NCBI RefSeq assembly: GCF_900156725.1
Contig: NZ_FTOI01000005.1
Coordinates: 62,001-126,000, forward strand
From: Kaistella chaponensis
Lineage (GTDB): Bacteria; Bacteroidota; Bacteroidia; Flavobacteriales; Weeksellaceae
Direction of reading: 5' to 3'
Length of the DNA: 64,000 nucleotides
Part shown: positions 34,512 through 43,440 of the stretch, one piece after another
Position numbering within the stretch: position 1 is the stretch's first letter
How the letters are laid out: the number at the start of each line of letters is the position of its first letter
Notes under the pieces: generated by a model
The model's input: only the letters and a program-made list of their open reading frames with translations
Databases searched by the model: none
What the model was told of the DNA's origin: nothing
Made by a program: the position numbers and the translations under genes

Positions 34512-35867
34512 ATGAAATCTTTAGAAACATATCAAAACTTCTACTTTGTAGGAATCGGCGGCATCGGAATGAGTGCTTTGGCGCGCTACTTCAACGAATC
34601 GGGAAAAAATGTTTTGGGTTACGATAAAACCGTGACCAAGTTGACCAATGTCTTGGTTTCAGAGGGAATCGATATTGTTTTTGAAGATGGTATTAATGAT
34701 AAAATTAAAAACCTGGATCGGGAAAATACGCTCGTCATTTATACGCCTGCAATTAAAAAACTTGATATTCTCAACTATTTCAATGAGAATGGTTTCACGG
34801 TTTTGAAAAGAGCGAAAGTCCTCGGAATGATTACCGAAAACACCAATTGCATCGCCATCGCAGGAACGCACGGAAAAACAACAACTTCTTCGCTGGTTGC
34901 GCATTTATGTAAAGAAGCAAACCTTCCTTTCTCCTGTTTTTTAGGGGGAATTGCAGAAAACTTCAAATCGAATTTTTTGTTTAATGGAAATGAAATCTCC
35001 GTGGTTGAAGCCGATGAATACGACAGAAGCTTCCTCAATCTTTCCCCAAATTGGGCTGCAATAACTTCGATTGATGCAGATCATTTGGATATTTACGGCG
35101 ACAAAGAAACGATTGAAAAAGGATTCAGAGATTTTGCAGATTTGGTTCCGGAAAGTGATCAACTTTTTATCCGAAAAGGAATTCAGATTGGAAGAGCTGC
35201 GAAAACGTATGCCGTAAATGAGGAAGCCGATTTTTATTCGGACAATATCCGAGAAATTGGTGACAAAATTTATTTTGATTTTCACACCCCAACACAAGAA
35301 ATTGATGATTTCGTTTGGGAAATTCCGGGAATTCATAATGTGGAAAATGCAACGGTTGCTATTGCAATTTTAAATAATTTGGGCGTTGATTTTGAAACTT
35401 TGAAAAGCGGTATTGCCAATTTCAAAGGGATTAAAAGAAGATATACGAAACATAATTTCGATAGCGGAAAAATCTATATCGATGATTATGCGCATCATCC
35501 AACAGAATTGAATGCGGTAATTGGATCAATTAAAACTTTTTATCCGCACAAGAAATTATTGGTGGTTTTTCAGCCACATTTATTCAGCAGAACCCGCGAT
35601 TTTGCCGATGGTTTTGCCGAAAGTTTAGATAAAGCAGATGAATTGATCTTGCTCGATATTTATCCGGCGCGTGAATTACAGGAGAATTTTGAAGGCATCA
35701 CTTCGAAATGGCTTTTAGAAAAAATAAAATTAGAGAACAAGGAAATTTCAACCTTAAATGAAGCTTTTGATAAAATAAAAAATAAAGATTTCGATGTTTT
35801 ATTGACGGTAGGAGCCGGAAATATCGATACGCTTTATGATGGAATTGTAGAATGGTTGAATGGCTGA
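34512..35867 (+). CDS. murC: UDP-MurNAc:L-alanine ligase
   Basis: Adds the first stem-peptide amino acid, L-alanine, to UDP-MurNAc. The 451-residue protein has the N-terminal FYFVGIGGIGMSALARYF, P-loop IAGTHGKTTTSSLVAHL, VEADEYDRSFLNLSP, IDADHLDIYGD, GIKRRYTKHN, IYIDDYAHHPTELNAVIGSI and FQPHLFSRTRDFADGFAESL, all standard MurC blocks. After its stop the cluster is interrupted by a 111-bp degenerate repeat before ftsQ. Confidence 0.97.
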   Translation: MKSLETYQNFYFVGIGGIGMSALARYFNESGKNVLGYDKTVTKLTNVLVSEGIDIVFEDGINDKIKNLDRENTLVIYTPAIKKLDILNYFNENGFTVLKRAKVLGMITENTNCIAIAGTHGKTTTSSLVAHLCKEANLPFSCFLGGIAENFKSNFLFNGNEISVVEADEYDRSFLNLSPNWAAITSIDADHLDIYGDKETIEKGFRDFADLVPESDQLFIRKGIQIGRAAKTYAVNEEADFYSDNIREIGDKIYFDFHTPTQEIDDFVWEIPGIHNVENATVAIAILNNLGVDFETLKSGIANFKGIKRRYTKHNFDSGKIYIDDYAHHPTELNAVIGSIKTFYPHKKLLVVFQPHLFSRTRDFADGFAESLDKADELILLDIYPARELQENFEGITSKWLLEKIKLENKEISTLNEAFDKIKNKDFDVLLTVGAGNIDTLYDGIVEWLNG

Positions 35868-35872
35868 TTCAA

Positions 35873-35968
35873 ACACAGAGCACACAGAGAAAATTGCGTA
35901 GAGTGTCTCATAGAGCCACTTCGCTTATAAAAGAATTAACTATAAAACCTTTGTGAACTTCGTGTTCA
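35873..35968 (+). repeat. degenerate interspersed repeat between murC and ftsQ
   Basis: The left end AAACACAGAGCACACAGAG (from 35873) and the right end CTTTGTGAACTTCGTGTT (to about 35968) are imperfect inverted repeats, about 13 of 18 positions. They have the same ACACAAAG character as the intact element at 55286-55422. No gene lies within. Confidence 0.5.
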
Positions 35969-35978
35969 AAAAAAAGAA

Positions 35979-37034
35979 ATGAAAAACAAATTCAGAATAT
36001 TAAAAATATTAATTACAGTAATCATCTTTGGATTTCTGTTGAGTTTTTCGTTGAAAAGATTCAATAATAAACCCATGGAAAAAGTCACGGTAAACATGAC
36101 CAAAACCAAAAATCCGGTTTATTTTATTGATGAGAAAGATGTAAAAGATTTGGTGAAAAGTTCAAATCCCACGAAAAGAGTGGGCGATATTGATATTCCG
36201 CTGTTGGAGAAAAAGCTCAATCAACTTCCTGCGGTCGACAGTGCAAACGTCTATTTGAATTTGAATGGAAATCTGAATTTAGATATCAAACAAAGAGTTC
36301 CTGCTTTCCGATTAAACAAAGACGGAAAAGATTTTTATGTGGATGAAAAAGGAAATGAGTTCCCGATTTCGAAAAACTATTCTTTTCCCTGCATGCTGGT
36401 TACCGGTGACGTTCAAAAATCTGAGTACCAAAAATTGGCAGAATTGGTCGATAAAATTGATAATGATGAATTCAGCAAAAAATATTTTATTGGAGTCTCC
36501 AAAGAAAAAGGCGGCTACAATTTGATAACGAGTCAGGGAAATTATAAAGTTGAAATCGGTGATTTAGATCGAATTCATCTGAAAGTAAAAGGTTTTAAAA
36601 CATTTGTCGAAAAATATCTGGTTTATCAGCAAGGCGAAAAATACAGCAAAATTTCTGTAAAATATGATAACCAAATTGTCACGACACTCAATCCTAACTT
36701 TGAAGAAAATGACAGTATCATTGTCGTAGGAAATAAGGAGTTGGCAAAATTACCTTTGCTTGCGCAGAAAAAAGAAGAAGCCATAAAACACAGCTCCACA
36801 AAAGCGACCACAGCAGAAAAACTAAAGCCGGTTGTTAAAAAAAACACCGCTAAAAAGGCAGAGCAAACAAAAACAACTTCTGCTAAACCGAAATCAGCAC
36901 CGGAAAAGCTTAAAACAAAGCAAGAAGGAAAAACAGTAAAAAAAGAAAAGGAAAAACCTAAAGCATCTCAATCAAAAAAAACCTCAACTTCCGCTACGAA
37001 GCCTAAACCCAAAGCGAAAGTGAAAATAGAGTAA
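35979..37034 (+). CDS. ftsQ: division protein FtsQ/DivIB with long basic tail
   Basis: A 351-residue bitopic division protein with one membrane segment (ILITVIIFGFLLSFSL, ~10-25), a POTRA-like region (VYFIDEKDVKDLVKSS, LEKKLNQLPAVDSANVYLNL, LDIKQRVPAFRLN) and the FtsQ beta domain to about residue 265. The last ~80 residues are a low-complexity Lys/Thr/Pro/Ser tail ending KPKAKVKIE, predicted periplasmic and strongly positive, which E. coli FtsQ lacks. It could touch peptidoglycan or anionic surface polymers; that is conjecture. Upstream gap holds a repeat. Confidence 0.9.
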   Translation: MKNKFRILKILITVIIFGFLLSFSLKRFNNKPMEKVTVNMTKTKNPVYFIDEKDVKDLVKSSNPTKRVGDIDIPLLEKKLNQLPAVDSANVYLNLNGNLNLDIKQRVPAFRLNKDGKDFYVDEKGNEFPISKNYSFPCMLVTGDVQKSEYQKLAELVDKIDNDEFSKKYFIGVSKEKGGYNLITSQGNYKVEIGDLDRIHLKVKGFKTFVEKYLVYQQGEKYSKISVKYDNQIVTTLNPNFEENDSIIVVGNKELAKLPLLAQKKEEAIKHSSTKATTAEKLKPVVKKNTAKKAEQTKTTSAKPKSAPEKLKTKQEGKTVKKEKEKPKASQSKKTSTSATKPKPKAKVKIE

Positions 37035-37113
37035 AAAAAATCTCTAAGTGACAATTTAGAAATGCAACGGAAAAAAACCTGAAAAAAATATTAGAAATCA
37101 AATCGACATACAA

Positions 37114-38478
37114 ATGGAAAAACACGAGTATTCAGTAGGCCTAGATATTGGCACCACAAAAATTGTAACGATTGTCGGTAGAAGAAATGCCCACGGAAAA
37201 ATTGAAATTCTCGGCGTTGGAAAAGCAAAAAGTTTGGGTGTTCACAAAGGAATTGTGAACAATATTTCCCAAACTATTCAGTCCATAAAAGCCGCAGTAG
37301 CAGAAGCGCAATCCAGTTCCGGCGTACTTATCCGAAAAGTTACCGTAGGAATCGCTGGCAAACACATTCGCTCTCTTCAACATTCAGATTATATTATGAG
37401 GGACAATCCTGATCAATATATTACCGAAGAAGATATCGAAAGACTGAAAGATCAGGTTAAAAAACTAGTGATGCTTCCGGGCGAAGAAATTATTCACGTC
37501 CTTCCGCAGGAATATAAAGTTGATTCTGAAGGCGAAATTCAGGAACCCATCGGAATGCACGGAAAACGATTGGAAGCGAATTTCCACGTGGTGGTCGGAC
37601 AAATGGGAAGTATTAGAAACATTGCGAGATGCGTTCGTGAAGCTGGTTTAGAGATGGAAGCTTTAACCTTAGAACCATTGGCTTCTTCCGAATCTGTTTT
37701 AACCAAAGAAGAAAAAGAAGCTGGAGTTGCCATCGTAGATATTGGTGGCGGAACTACAGATATTGCTATTTTTAAAGATAATATTATCCGTCATACTTGC
37801 GTCATTCCTTACGGTGGCGGAATCATTACCGATGATATCAAAGAAGGCTGTTCAATCATTGAAAAACATGCAGAACAACTGAAAGTAAAATTCGGATCTG
37901 CAGTTCCTGAGTTAGAAAAAGATTCTACGTTCGTAACCATTCCAGGATTGCACGGAAGACCAGATAAAGAAATTTCTCTGAAAACTTTGGCGCAGGTTGT
38001 GAATGCAAGAGTCGAAGAAATTTTAGAAATGGTGAATACGGAGCTTAAAGCTTACGGCGCCTTTGAACAGAAGAAAAAACTCATCGCAGGAATCGTTTTA
38101 ACTGGCGGTGGTTCAAACCTTCGTCATCTGCGCCAATTAGCCAACTATACCACTGGTTTCGACAGCAGAATCGGTTTTGCAAATGAATACATAGCAAACG
38201 ATAAAAATCAACAGTTAAAAGGTCCAGAATACGCTACATCAATCGGATTGCTCATGGAAAGTTTGAAAATCCGTGATAAGAAAAACGGCCTTGAACAACC
38301 AGAAGAAGTGGTAGAAAAACAGGAAATCATCGACACTCCAAAGGTAATTGTAGAAACACCTGAATTTAGAACCGAAGAAATAGCAGTTCCAGAAACCGCA
38401 AATCGAAGAAAAGACAAACCCACGATCGGACAAAAAATCATGGAAAGTGTAAAAAAATTCTTTGAAGAAGTAGAATAA
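37114..38478 (+). CDS. ftsA: division protein FtsA
   Basis: A 454-residue actin-like ATPase that tethers FtsZ to the membrane. Phosphate loops GLDIGTTKIVTIVG at residue 9 and VAIVDIGGGTTDIAIF, SHS2 segment around GIAGKHIRSLQHSDYI, and LTGGGSNLRHLRQLA. It ends in a short amphipathic helix (KIMESVKKFFEEVE), the expected membrane-targeting sequence, joined by a Glu/Val-rich linker of ~50 residues. It lies 79 bp after ftsQ and 88 bp before ftsZ. Confidence 0.97.
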   Translation: MEKHEYSVGLDIGTTKIVTIVGRRNAHGKIEILGVGKAKSLGVHKGIVNNISQTIQSIKAAVAEAQSSSGVLIRKVTVGIAGKHIRSLQHSDYIMRDNPDQYITEEDIERLKDQVKKLVMLPGEEIIHVLPQEYKVDSEGEIQEPIGMHGKRLEANFHVVVGQMGSIRNIARCVREAGLEMEALTLEPLASSESVLTKEEKEAGVAIVDIGGGTTDIAIFKDNIIRHTCVIPYGGGIITDDIKEGCSIIEKHAEQLKVKFGSAVPELEKDSTFVTIPGLHGRPDKEISLKTLAQVVNARVEEILEMVNTELKAYGAFEQKKKLIAGIVLTGGGSNLRHLRQLANYTTGFDSRIGFANEYIANDKNQQLKGPEYATSIGLLMESLKIRDKKNGLEQPEEVVEKQEIIDTPKVIVETPEFRTEEIAVPETANRRKDKPTIGQKIMESVKKFFEEVE

Positions 38479-38494
38479 CCATCAAACACGAATG

Positions 38495-38510
38495 ATCATT
38501 GATCAATGAT
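38495..38510. repeat. 16-bp perfect palindrome between ftsA and ftsZ
   Basis: ATCATTGATCAATGAT is self-complementary over all 16 bases, 57 bp ahead of the ftsZ start. It could be a dimer-binding operator or part of a palindromic repeat; no T-run follows. Confidence 0.55.
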
Positions 38511-38566
38511 TTTATCAAAGGTCAATTTTAAAAATTATCAACTATTAATCAGTAATTATACAAGCT

Positions 38567-40414
38567 ATGGAAAATATAAACACCCAAGGATTTTCATTTG
38601 ATTTGCCAAAAGGAAATTCTTCAATAATAAAAGTAATCGGAGTTGGCGGTGGCGGAAACAATGCCTTGAAACACATGTACGAACGCGGAATTCACGGCGT
38701 AGATTTCGTGATTTGTAACACCGATGCTCAAACTCTAGACAATAATCCTGTTGCCAATAAAGTACAACTTGGGATGTCGATTACAGAAGGACTTGGAGCC
38801 GGAGCTGATCCTGAAGTTGGCGAAAAAGCAGCAATAGAAAGCATTGAAGAAATAAAAGCTGCTCTCGGACAAAATACCAAAATGGTTTTTATCACCGCAG
38901 GAATGGGTGGTGGAACCGGAACTGGTGCAGCGCCGATTATTGCTAAAGTGGCAAAAGATATGGGAATTCTAACCATAGGAATCGTAACAATCCCTTTCAG
39001 TTTTGAAGGAAAAAGAAGATTAGAACAAGCAGACACAGGTCTCGATAAATTACGCAACAACGTCGATTCTTTAATCGTCATTAACAACGATAAATTACGT
39101 CAGCAATTCGGAAATCTAGGCTTCAAATCTGGTTTTTCTAAAGCTGATGAAGTTTTAACAAACGCTGCAAAAGGAATGGCAGAAGTAATCACCGGATATT
39201 TTGATGTCAACATCGATTTCCGTGATGCAAAATCTGTCTTAGCAAATTCAGGAACAGCATTGATGTCAAATGGGATCGCTTCAGGTGAAAATAAAGCCGA
39301 AGATGCCGTTAAAAAAGCCTTGGATTCGCCATTATTAAATGACAATAAAATTACAGGTGCGAAAAACGTTTTACTCTTGATCAGAAGTGGTTCCGAGGAA
39401 GTAACCATGGACGAAATTGGAGTGATCATGGATCATATCCAAAAAGAAGCAGGAAACACTGCAGATATCATTTTCGGAGTCGGAACAGATGACGAATTAG
39501 GCGATTCAATTAGCGTTTTGGTGATCGCAACCGGTTTTTCTAATGAAGATAAAAAACACGCTGGATCCACAGAGAAAATAAAATTTGCGCTCGGAGATTC
39601 TATGGAACCTGCCAAAACTTCTCCTTTCAAACAAAAAGCGGAGAAAGAGGAAATTAAAAGAGAAGATTTCAATAGAAAAAGTCTTTTTATCTTAGATGAT
39701 GAAGATGATTTCAGTACGCCAGAATTTAAAACAACTTCTGCAGAGCGACCAACAATGTTGCAAAAAGAGCAACCTGCCGAAGTAAAATATTTCGATCTGG
39801 AAGACAACGAAAACCAACAAGACCGCACTTTCAATATTCCGGTTGACGATCAAATGAATCTATTTTCTTTCGATAGCGATGCTTCAGAATCACTAGAAAG
39901 AGAGTCTTTCACCTTCGAGATCGAAGAACCAATCGAAAGAAAACCATCGCAAACGACGAATACATTTTCGGATGAAACCGCTATGGAATTCAGTTTTTTC
40001 GTAAACGAACCGATTGAGGAGCCCAAAGTTGAAACACCACAACCAAAAGCAGAAATCAAACAAGAACCGGTTCAAAAATTACCGACAACGGTGCAGGAAA
40101 TCAAAACGGAAACTGTAACAGAAACCAATGCTGAACTCGCGCAGTTCGAAGCTGAAAATGATTTTACATTTATCACGAAAACGACTCCGAATGAGAAAGC
40201 TTTGGAAAGAAGAAATAAATTAAAAGAATTCAATTCCAGATATCAAGTTAATGATTCTGAAAACGATTTCGATACGATCCCGGCTTTTAAAAGAAAAAAC
40301 ATCATGTTGGAAGGACAACATGCATCATCACAAACCATCAACAGTTTTCTCACCGAAACCGATGGAAAAATGCAGGTTCGCGAAAACAGATTCTTAAACA
40401 AAGACGTAGATTAA
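38567..40414 (+). CDS. ftsZ: division tubulin FtsZ, long C-terminal form
   Basis: A 615-residue GTPase that forms the division ring. The core (residues ~15-325) has GVGGGGNNALKHM, the tubulin signature GGGTGTGAAPIIAK, and the T7-loop region NIDFRDAKSVLANSG. An acidic disordered linker of ~245 residues follows. The conserved C-terminal peptide, normally the very end of FtsZ, is seen as TIPAFKRKNI at residue 570, and 36 more residues ending RFLNKDVD follow it. Total length is far above the usual 380-400. Last gene of the division block; the yqeY-like gene is 89 bp downstream. Confidence 0.97.
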   Translation: MENINTQGFSFDLPKGNSSIIKVIGVGGGGNNALKHMYERGIHGVDFVICNTDAQTLDNNPVANKVQLGMSITEGLGAGADPEVGEKAAIESIEEIKAALGQNTKMVFITAGMGGGTGTGAAPIIAKVAKDMGILTIGIVTIPFSFEGKRRLEQADTGLDKLRNNVDSLIVINNDKLRQQFGNLGFKSGFSKADEVLTNAAKGMAEVITGYFDVNIDFRDAKSVLANSGTALMSNGIASGENKAEDAVKKALDSPLLNDNKITGAKNVLLLIRSGSEEVTMDEIGVIMDHIQKEAGNTADIIFGVGTDDELGDSISVLVIATGFSNEDKKHAGSTEKIKFALGDSMEPAKTSPFKQKAEKEEIKREDFNRKSLFILDDEDDFSTPEFKTTSAERPTMLQKEQPAEVKYFDLEDNENQQDRTFNIPVDDQMNLFSFDSDASESLERESFTFEIEEPIERKPSQTTNTFSDETAMEFSFFVNEPIEEPKVETPQPKAEIKQEPVQKLPTTVQEIKTETVTETNAELAQFEAENDFTFITKTTPNEKALERRNKLKEFNSRYQVNDSENDFDTIPAFKRKNIMLEGQHASSQTINSFLTETDGKMQVRENRFLNKDVD

Positions 40415-40503
40415 TAATAATGTGATAACGAGCTCATTTGAAAATGTGATCATCAATTTTCATTATCAAATTAAGCAAGTATCAAATTCTCAAATAAAAA
40501 ATT

Positions 40504-40950
40504 ATGAGTTTAGAAATAATCATCAGCGACGCAATCAAAGATGCAATGCGGGCAAAAGATAAAATAGCACTAGATGCTTTGCGCGCAGTGAAATCACAGA
40601 TTTTATTAGTAAAAACAGAAGCAAAAGGCGCCGATGTTTCTGCCGAACAGGAAATTGCAATCTTGCAACGAATGATTAAGCAGCGAAAAGACTCTTTTGA
40701 CCAGTTTACTGCACAAAACAGAAGCGATCTCGCTGAAGTTGAACAAGCCCAATCGACCATCATCGAAAAGTTTCTTCCGCAGCAACTTTCCACGGAGGAA
40801 TTAGAGTCGGAAATAAAGAAAATAATTTCGCAAACCGGTGCCGAAAGCGCCAAAGATTTAGGAAAAGTAATGGGAATGGCAAGCAAAGCACTTGCTGGAA
40901 AGAGCGACGGAAAAAGTATTTCCGACATGGCAAAAAAATTACTTTCCTAA
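40504..40950 (+). CDS. GatB/YqeY domain protein
   Basis: A 148-residue helical protein: EIIISDAIKDAMRAKDKIAL at the start, AVKSQILLVKTEAKG, ILQRMIKQRKDSFDQF and the C-terminal KVMGMASKALAGKSDGKSISD. This is the YqeY family, homologous to the tRNA-binding tail of GatB amidotransferase subunits, but here alone, so any role in tRNA amidation is unproven. It probably shares the dcw transcript; a terminator follows at 41061. The 89-bp gap before it is filled with repeats of TCAAATT-like words. Confidence 0.92.
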   Translation: MSLEIIISDAIKDAMRAKDKIALDALRAVKSQILLVKTEAKGADVSAEQEIAILQRMIKQRKDSFDQFTAQNRSDLAEVEQAQSTIIEKFLPQQLSTEELESEIKKIISQTGAESAKDLGKVMGMASKALAGKSDGKSISDMAKKLLS

Positions 40951-41060
40951 AATGATAATGAACTTTTGATGAGCAATCATTAAAGTCTCATTCTAAAATG
41001 ATGATCTAGCGTTATCATTAAAAAAACGGATATTCAACTTTTGCATATCGATTTGATTAG

Positions 41061-41092
41061 ACCCGAAAGCATTGATTGCCTTCGGGTTTTTT
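41061..41092 (+). terminator. terminator after the dcw/yqeY transcript
   Basis: ACCCGAA (41061-41067) pairs with TTCGGGT (41081-41087), with flanking GC pairs and a six-T tail. Confidence 0.85.
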
Positions 41093-41233
41093 CTGCCAAA
41101 AAGACCATTATTGAAATTTGGAATGATTTTGATCAATATTTTAGATGAACGTACTCCTCTAAAAAGATTTAAATTTGTACGCGAATTATTTTGCAACAAT
41201 TAAGTAAAATTTTAAACCATAAATAATATTAAT

Positions 41234-41644
41234 ATGTATCCAGAAGATTTAGTAATGCCGATGAAGGCAGAACTTACCGATAAAGGTTTTCAAGACCTCA
41301 CAACTCCTGAAGCCGTAAATAACGCCATCAAAACAGAAGGAACAACCCTTTTGATGATTAATTCTGTATGTGGTTGCGCAGCAGGAGCAGCACGACCAGG
41401 AGCTGTTTTTTCTTTAACAGGCGATAAAAAACCCGCTCATTTAGTAACTGTTTTCGCAGGGTATGATAAAGATGCGGTCGACGAAGCACGAAAATTTTTA
41501 GCACCGTTTCCGCCAAGTTCACCATGTATCGCACTTTTCAAAGACGGTGAATTGGTTCACATGCTAGAAAGACACCACATCGAAGGAAATCCGGCAGGAG
41601 CAATTGCAGCAAACCTGCAAGCTGCTTACAACGAATATTGCTAA
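41234..41644 (+). CDS. bacilliredoxin (BrxA/BrxB, DUF1094 family)
   Basis: A 136-residue thioredoxin-fold protein. In Firmicutes this family removes bacillithiol from mixed disulfides. The active-site CGC motif sits in MINSVCGCAAGAARPGA near residue 55, and FPPSSPCIALFKDGELVHMLERHHIEG carries the cis-Pro region. The family also occurs widely in Bacteroidetes. Some flavobacteria are thought to make bacillithiol, so a thiol-repair role is plausible. A terminator follows at 41667. Confidence 0.93.
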   Translation: MYPEDLVMPMKAELTDKGFQDLTTPEAVNNAIKTEGTTLLMINSVCGCAAGAARPGAVFSLTGDKKPAHLVTVFAGYDKDAVDEARKFLAPFPPSSPCIALFKDGELVHMLERHHIEGNPAGAIAANLQAAYNEYC

Positions 41645-41666
41645 ACGACAGTTTTAGTTTAAATAA

Positions 41667-41698
41667 AAATTCCGCTTTTCAGAAGGCGGAATTTTTTT
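41667..41698 (+). terminator. bacilliredoxin terminator
   Basis: AATTCCGC (41668-41675) pairs with GCGGAATT (41686-41693), followed by T to 41698. Confidence 0.85.
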
Positions 41699-41735
41699 GT
41701 TGGCAAAAGCTACGTGCACTTTATAGGAAAAATAT

Positions 41736-41743
41736 TATATTTG
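41736..41743 (+). promoter_or_regulatory. -7 element of the GH3 gene
   Basis: TATATTTG perfectly matches TAnnTTTG and ends five bases before the ATG at 41749, so the transcript would be nearly leaderless. No TTG at the right distance. Confidence 0.5.
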
Positions 41744-41748
41744 TCTAT

Positions 41749-43263
41749 ATGGCAACCAAAGCGCTTTTCAATACGGTAGTTAATTATTTTATTCGGCAAC
41801 GAATTGATCAGATTCAGAATTTTATGAATCGCCCTCTTGAAACACAAAACGGGGTTTTGCTGTCGCAGCTTTTTCTGGCAGAAAACACGGATTATGGCAA
41901 AATTCACGGGTTCAATTCGATCTCTTGTTATGATGATTTCCGCAGAAACATTCCTATCGTTACTTACGAAGATTTCGAACCCTTTATTGAACAGGCAAGA
42001 CAGGGAAAACCAGATGTTATTTGGCCAGGTTACATTCGGAAATTCGCGAAATCATCCGGAACTACCAATGCGAAAAGTAAATTTATTCCCATTTCCGAAG
42101 AGAGTTTGGCCGATTGCCATTTCAAAGCCGGAAAAGATCTGGTTTCTATTTATGCCAATAATCATCCCGATAACGCGCTCTTTCTCAATAAAAATTTAAG
42201 ATTGGGCGGAAGTTCTGAACTCTACAAAAATTACAATACCAAATTTGGGGATTTATCGGCAATTATGATTGAGAATCTGCCTTTTTGGGTAGAAATCACT
42301 ACCACACCAAGCAAAAAAATCTCTTTAATGTCGGAGTGGGAAAGCAAACTGAAAGCGATCATCTCTGAAGTAAAAAATGAAGATGTAGGAAGTCTTACTG
42401 GTGTTCCAAGTTGGATGATGGTTTTACTGCAAAGAGTTTTGGCCGAAACTGGCAACAAAAGTATTTCTGAACTGTGGCCTAATTTGGAAGTGTTCTTTCA
42501 CGGGGGAATCAGTTTTAAACCTTACAAAGAACAATACCGTAAAATCATTGGGAAAGACATCAATTATTACGAAATCTACAATGCTTCCGAAGGTTTTTTT
42601 GGTATTCAGGATCAGTATGGCAGCGACGAAATGTTGCTCATGCTCGATTATGGAATTTTCTACGAATTTATTCCTATGGAAACTTTTGATCCCAAAAATT
42701 TAGAAGCGATTCCTTTAGAAAATGTAGAGATCGGAAAAAACTATGCTATGGTTATTACGACCAACAGCGGACTTTGGCGCTACTTAATTGGGGATACTGT
42801 AAAATTCACGTCTTTGAAACCCTTCAGGATAAAAATTTCTGGCAGAACGAAACATTTCATTAATGCGTTCGGTGAAGAACTGATGATCGACAATGTAGAA
42901 ACGGCTCTTACGAAAGCTTGCGAGATTACTGATTCTTGTGTTTCAGATTTTACAGGTGCGCCGGTTTTTATGAAAGATGGCGAAAGTGGCGCACACGAAT
43001 GGATTTTTGAGTTTACAAAACCGCCACAAGATTTGGCCCACTTTACCGACATATTCGATGGCCATTTAAAAGCGGTTAACTCTGACTACGAAGCGAAAAG
43101 ATACAATAATATTACGCTGAAAAAACCAATTGTTCACGCCGCGAAACCTCATCTTTTTTATGAATGGATGTCGCAAAGAGGAAAACTCGGGGGACAGAAT
43201 AAAGTCCCGCGACTAAGCAACGACCGCGAATTTATTGAGCCCCTTTTATTATTGAATCAATAA
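41749..43263 (+). CDS. GH3 family acyl-adenylate/amide ligase
   Basis: A 504-residue enzyme of the GH3 group, which in plants joins amino acids to jasmonate or auxin through an acyl-adenylate. Visible motifs are KSSGTTNAKSKFIPIS (the ATP-phosphate loop), YNASEGFFGIQD, YGIFYEFIPME, ITTNSGLWRYLIGDTVKF and KISGRTKHFINAFGEELM. Bacterial substrates are unknown. ATG at 41749 (MATKALFNTVVNYF) is chosen because the upstream frame crosses the preceding terminator and the -7 box. Stands alone; a weak ATCCG/CGGAT hairpin follows the stop. Confidence 0.9.
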   Translation: MATKALFNTVVNYFIRQRIDQIQNFMNRPLETQNGVLLSQLFLAENTDYGKIHGFNSISCYDDFRRNIPIVTYEDFEPFIEQARQGKPDVIWPGYIRKFAKSSGTTNAKSKFIPISEESLADCHFKAGKDLVSIYANNHPDNALFLNKNLRLGGSSELYKNYNTKFGDLSAIMIENLPFWVEITTTPSKKISLMSEWESKLKAIISEVKNEDVGSLTGVPSWMMVLLQRVLAETGNKSISELWPNLEVFFHGGISFKPYKEQYRKIIGKDINYYEIYNASEGFFGIQDQYGSDEMLLMLDYGIFYEFIPMETFDPKNLEAIPLENVEIGKNYAMVITTNSGLWRYLIGDTVKFTSLKPFRIKISGRTKHFINAFGEELMIDNVETALTKACEITDSCVSDFTGAPVFMKDGESGAHEWIFEFTKPPQDLAHFTDIFDGHLKAVNSDYEAKRYNNITLKKPIVHAAKPHLFYEWMSQRGKLGGQNKVPRLSNDREFIEPLLLLNQ

Positions 43264-43293
43264 AAATCCGCTGAATTTCAACGGATGGTATTG

Positions 43294-43440
43294 TTATTTT
43301 TTTCGTAAATCTTCTTTTGCTTTTTCTGCATTTTTTTCTACTTTTTCTGCACCGTCTGCGGCTGGATTTTTCAAATTTTCGCCAGGTGGATTGTGTTTTT
43401 CTTTGGCTTTATCAATGGGTGAATTGATTTTGGGAGCATC
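43294..43440 (-). pseudogene. beheaded small Lys/Glu-rich gene
   Basis: The minus strand from 43440 reads DAPKINSPIDKAKEKHNPPG, then ENLKNPAADGAEKVEKNAEK and AKEDLRKK before a stop at 43294. The frame continues upstream through the 21-bp repeat region for nine codons to a stop without any ATG. A coherent 48-residue hydrophilic helical protein thus lacks its start, as if the tandem array replaced its 5' end. It could alternatively start at a non-standard codon. The family is not recognised. Confidence 0.5.

Noticed and set aside
38728-39834. Long antisense frames across ftsZ
   Set aside because: Codon-bias shadows of a strongly conserved gene; no start signals and no similarity to known proteins.
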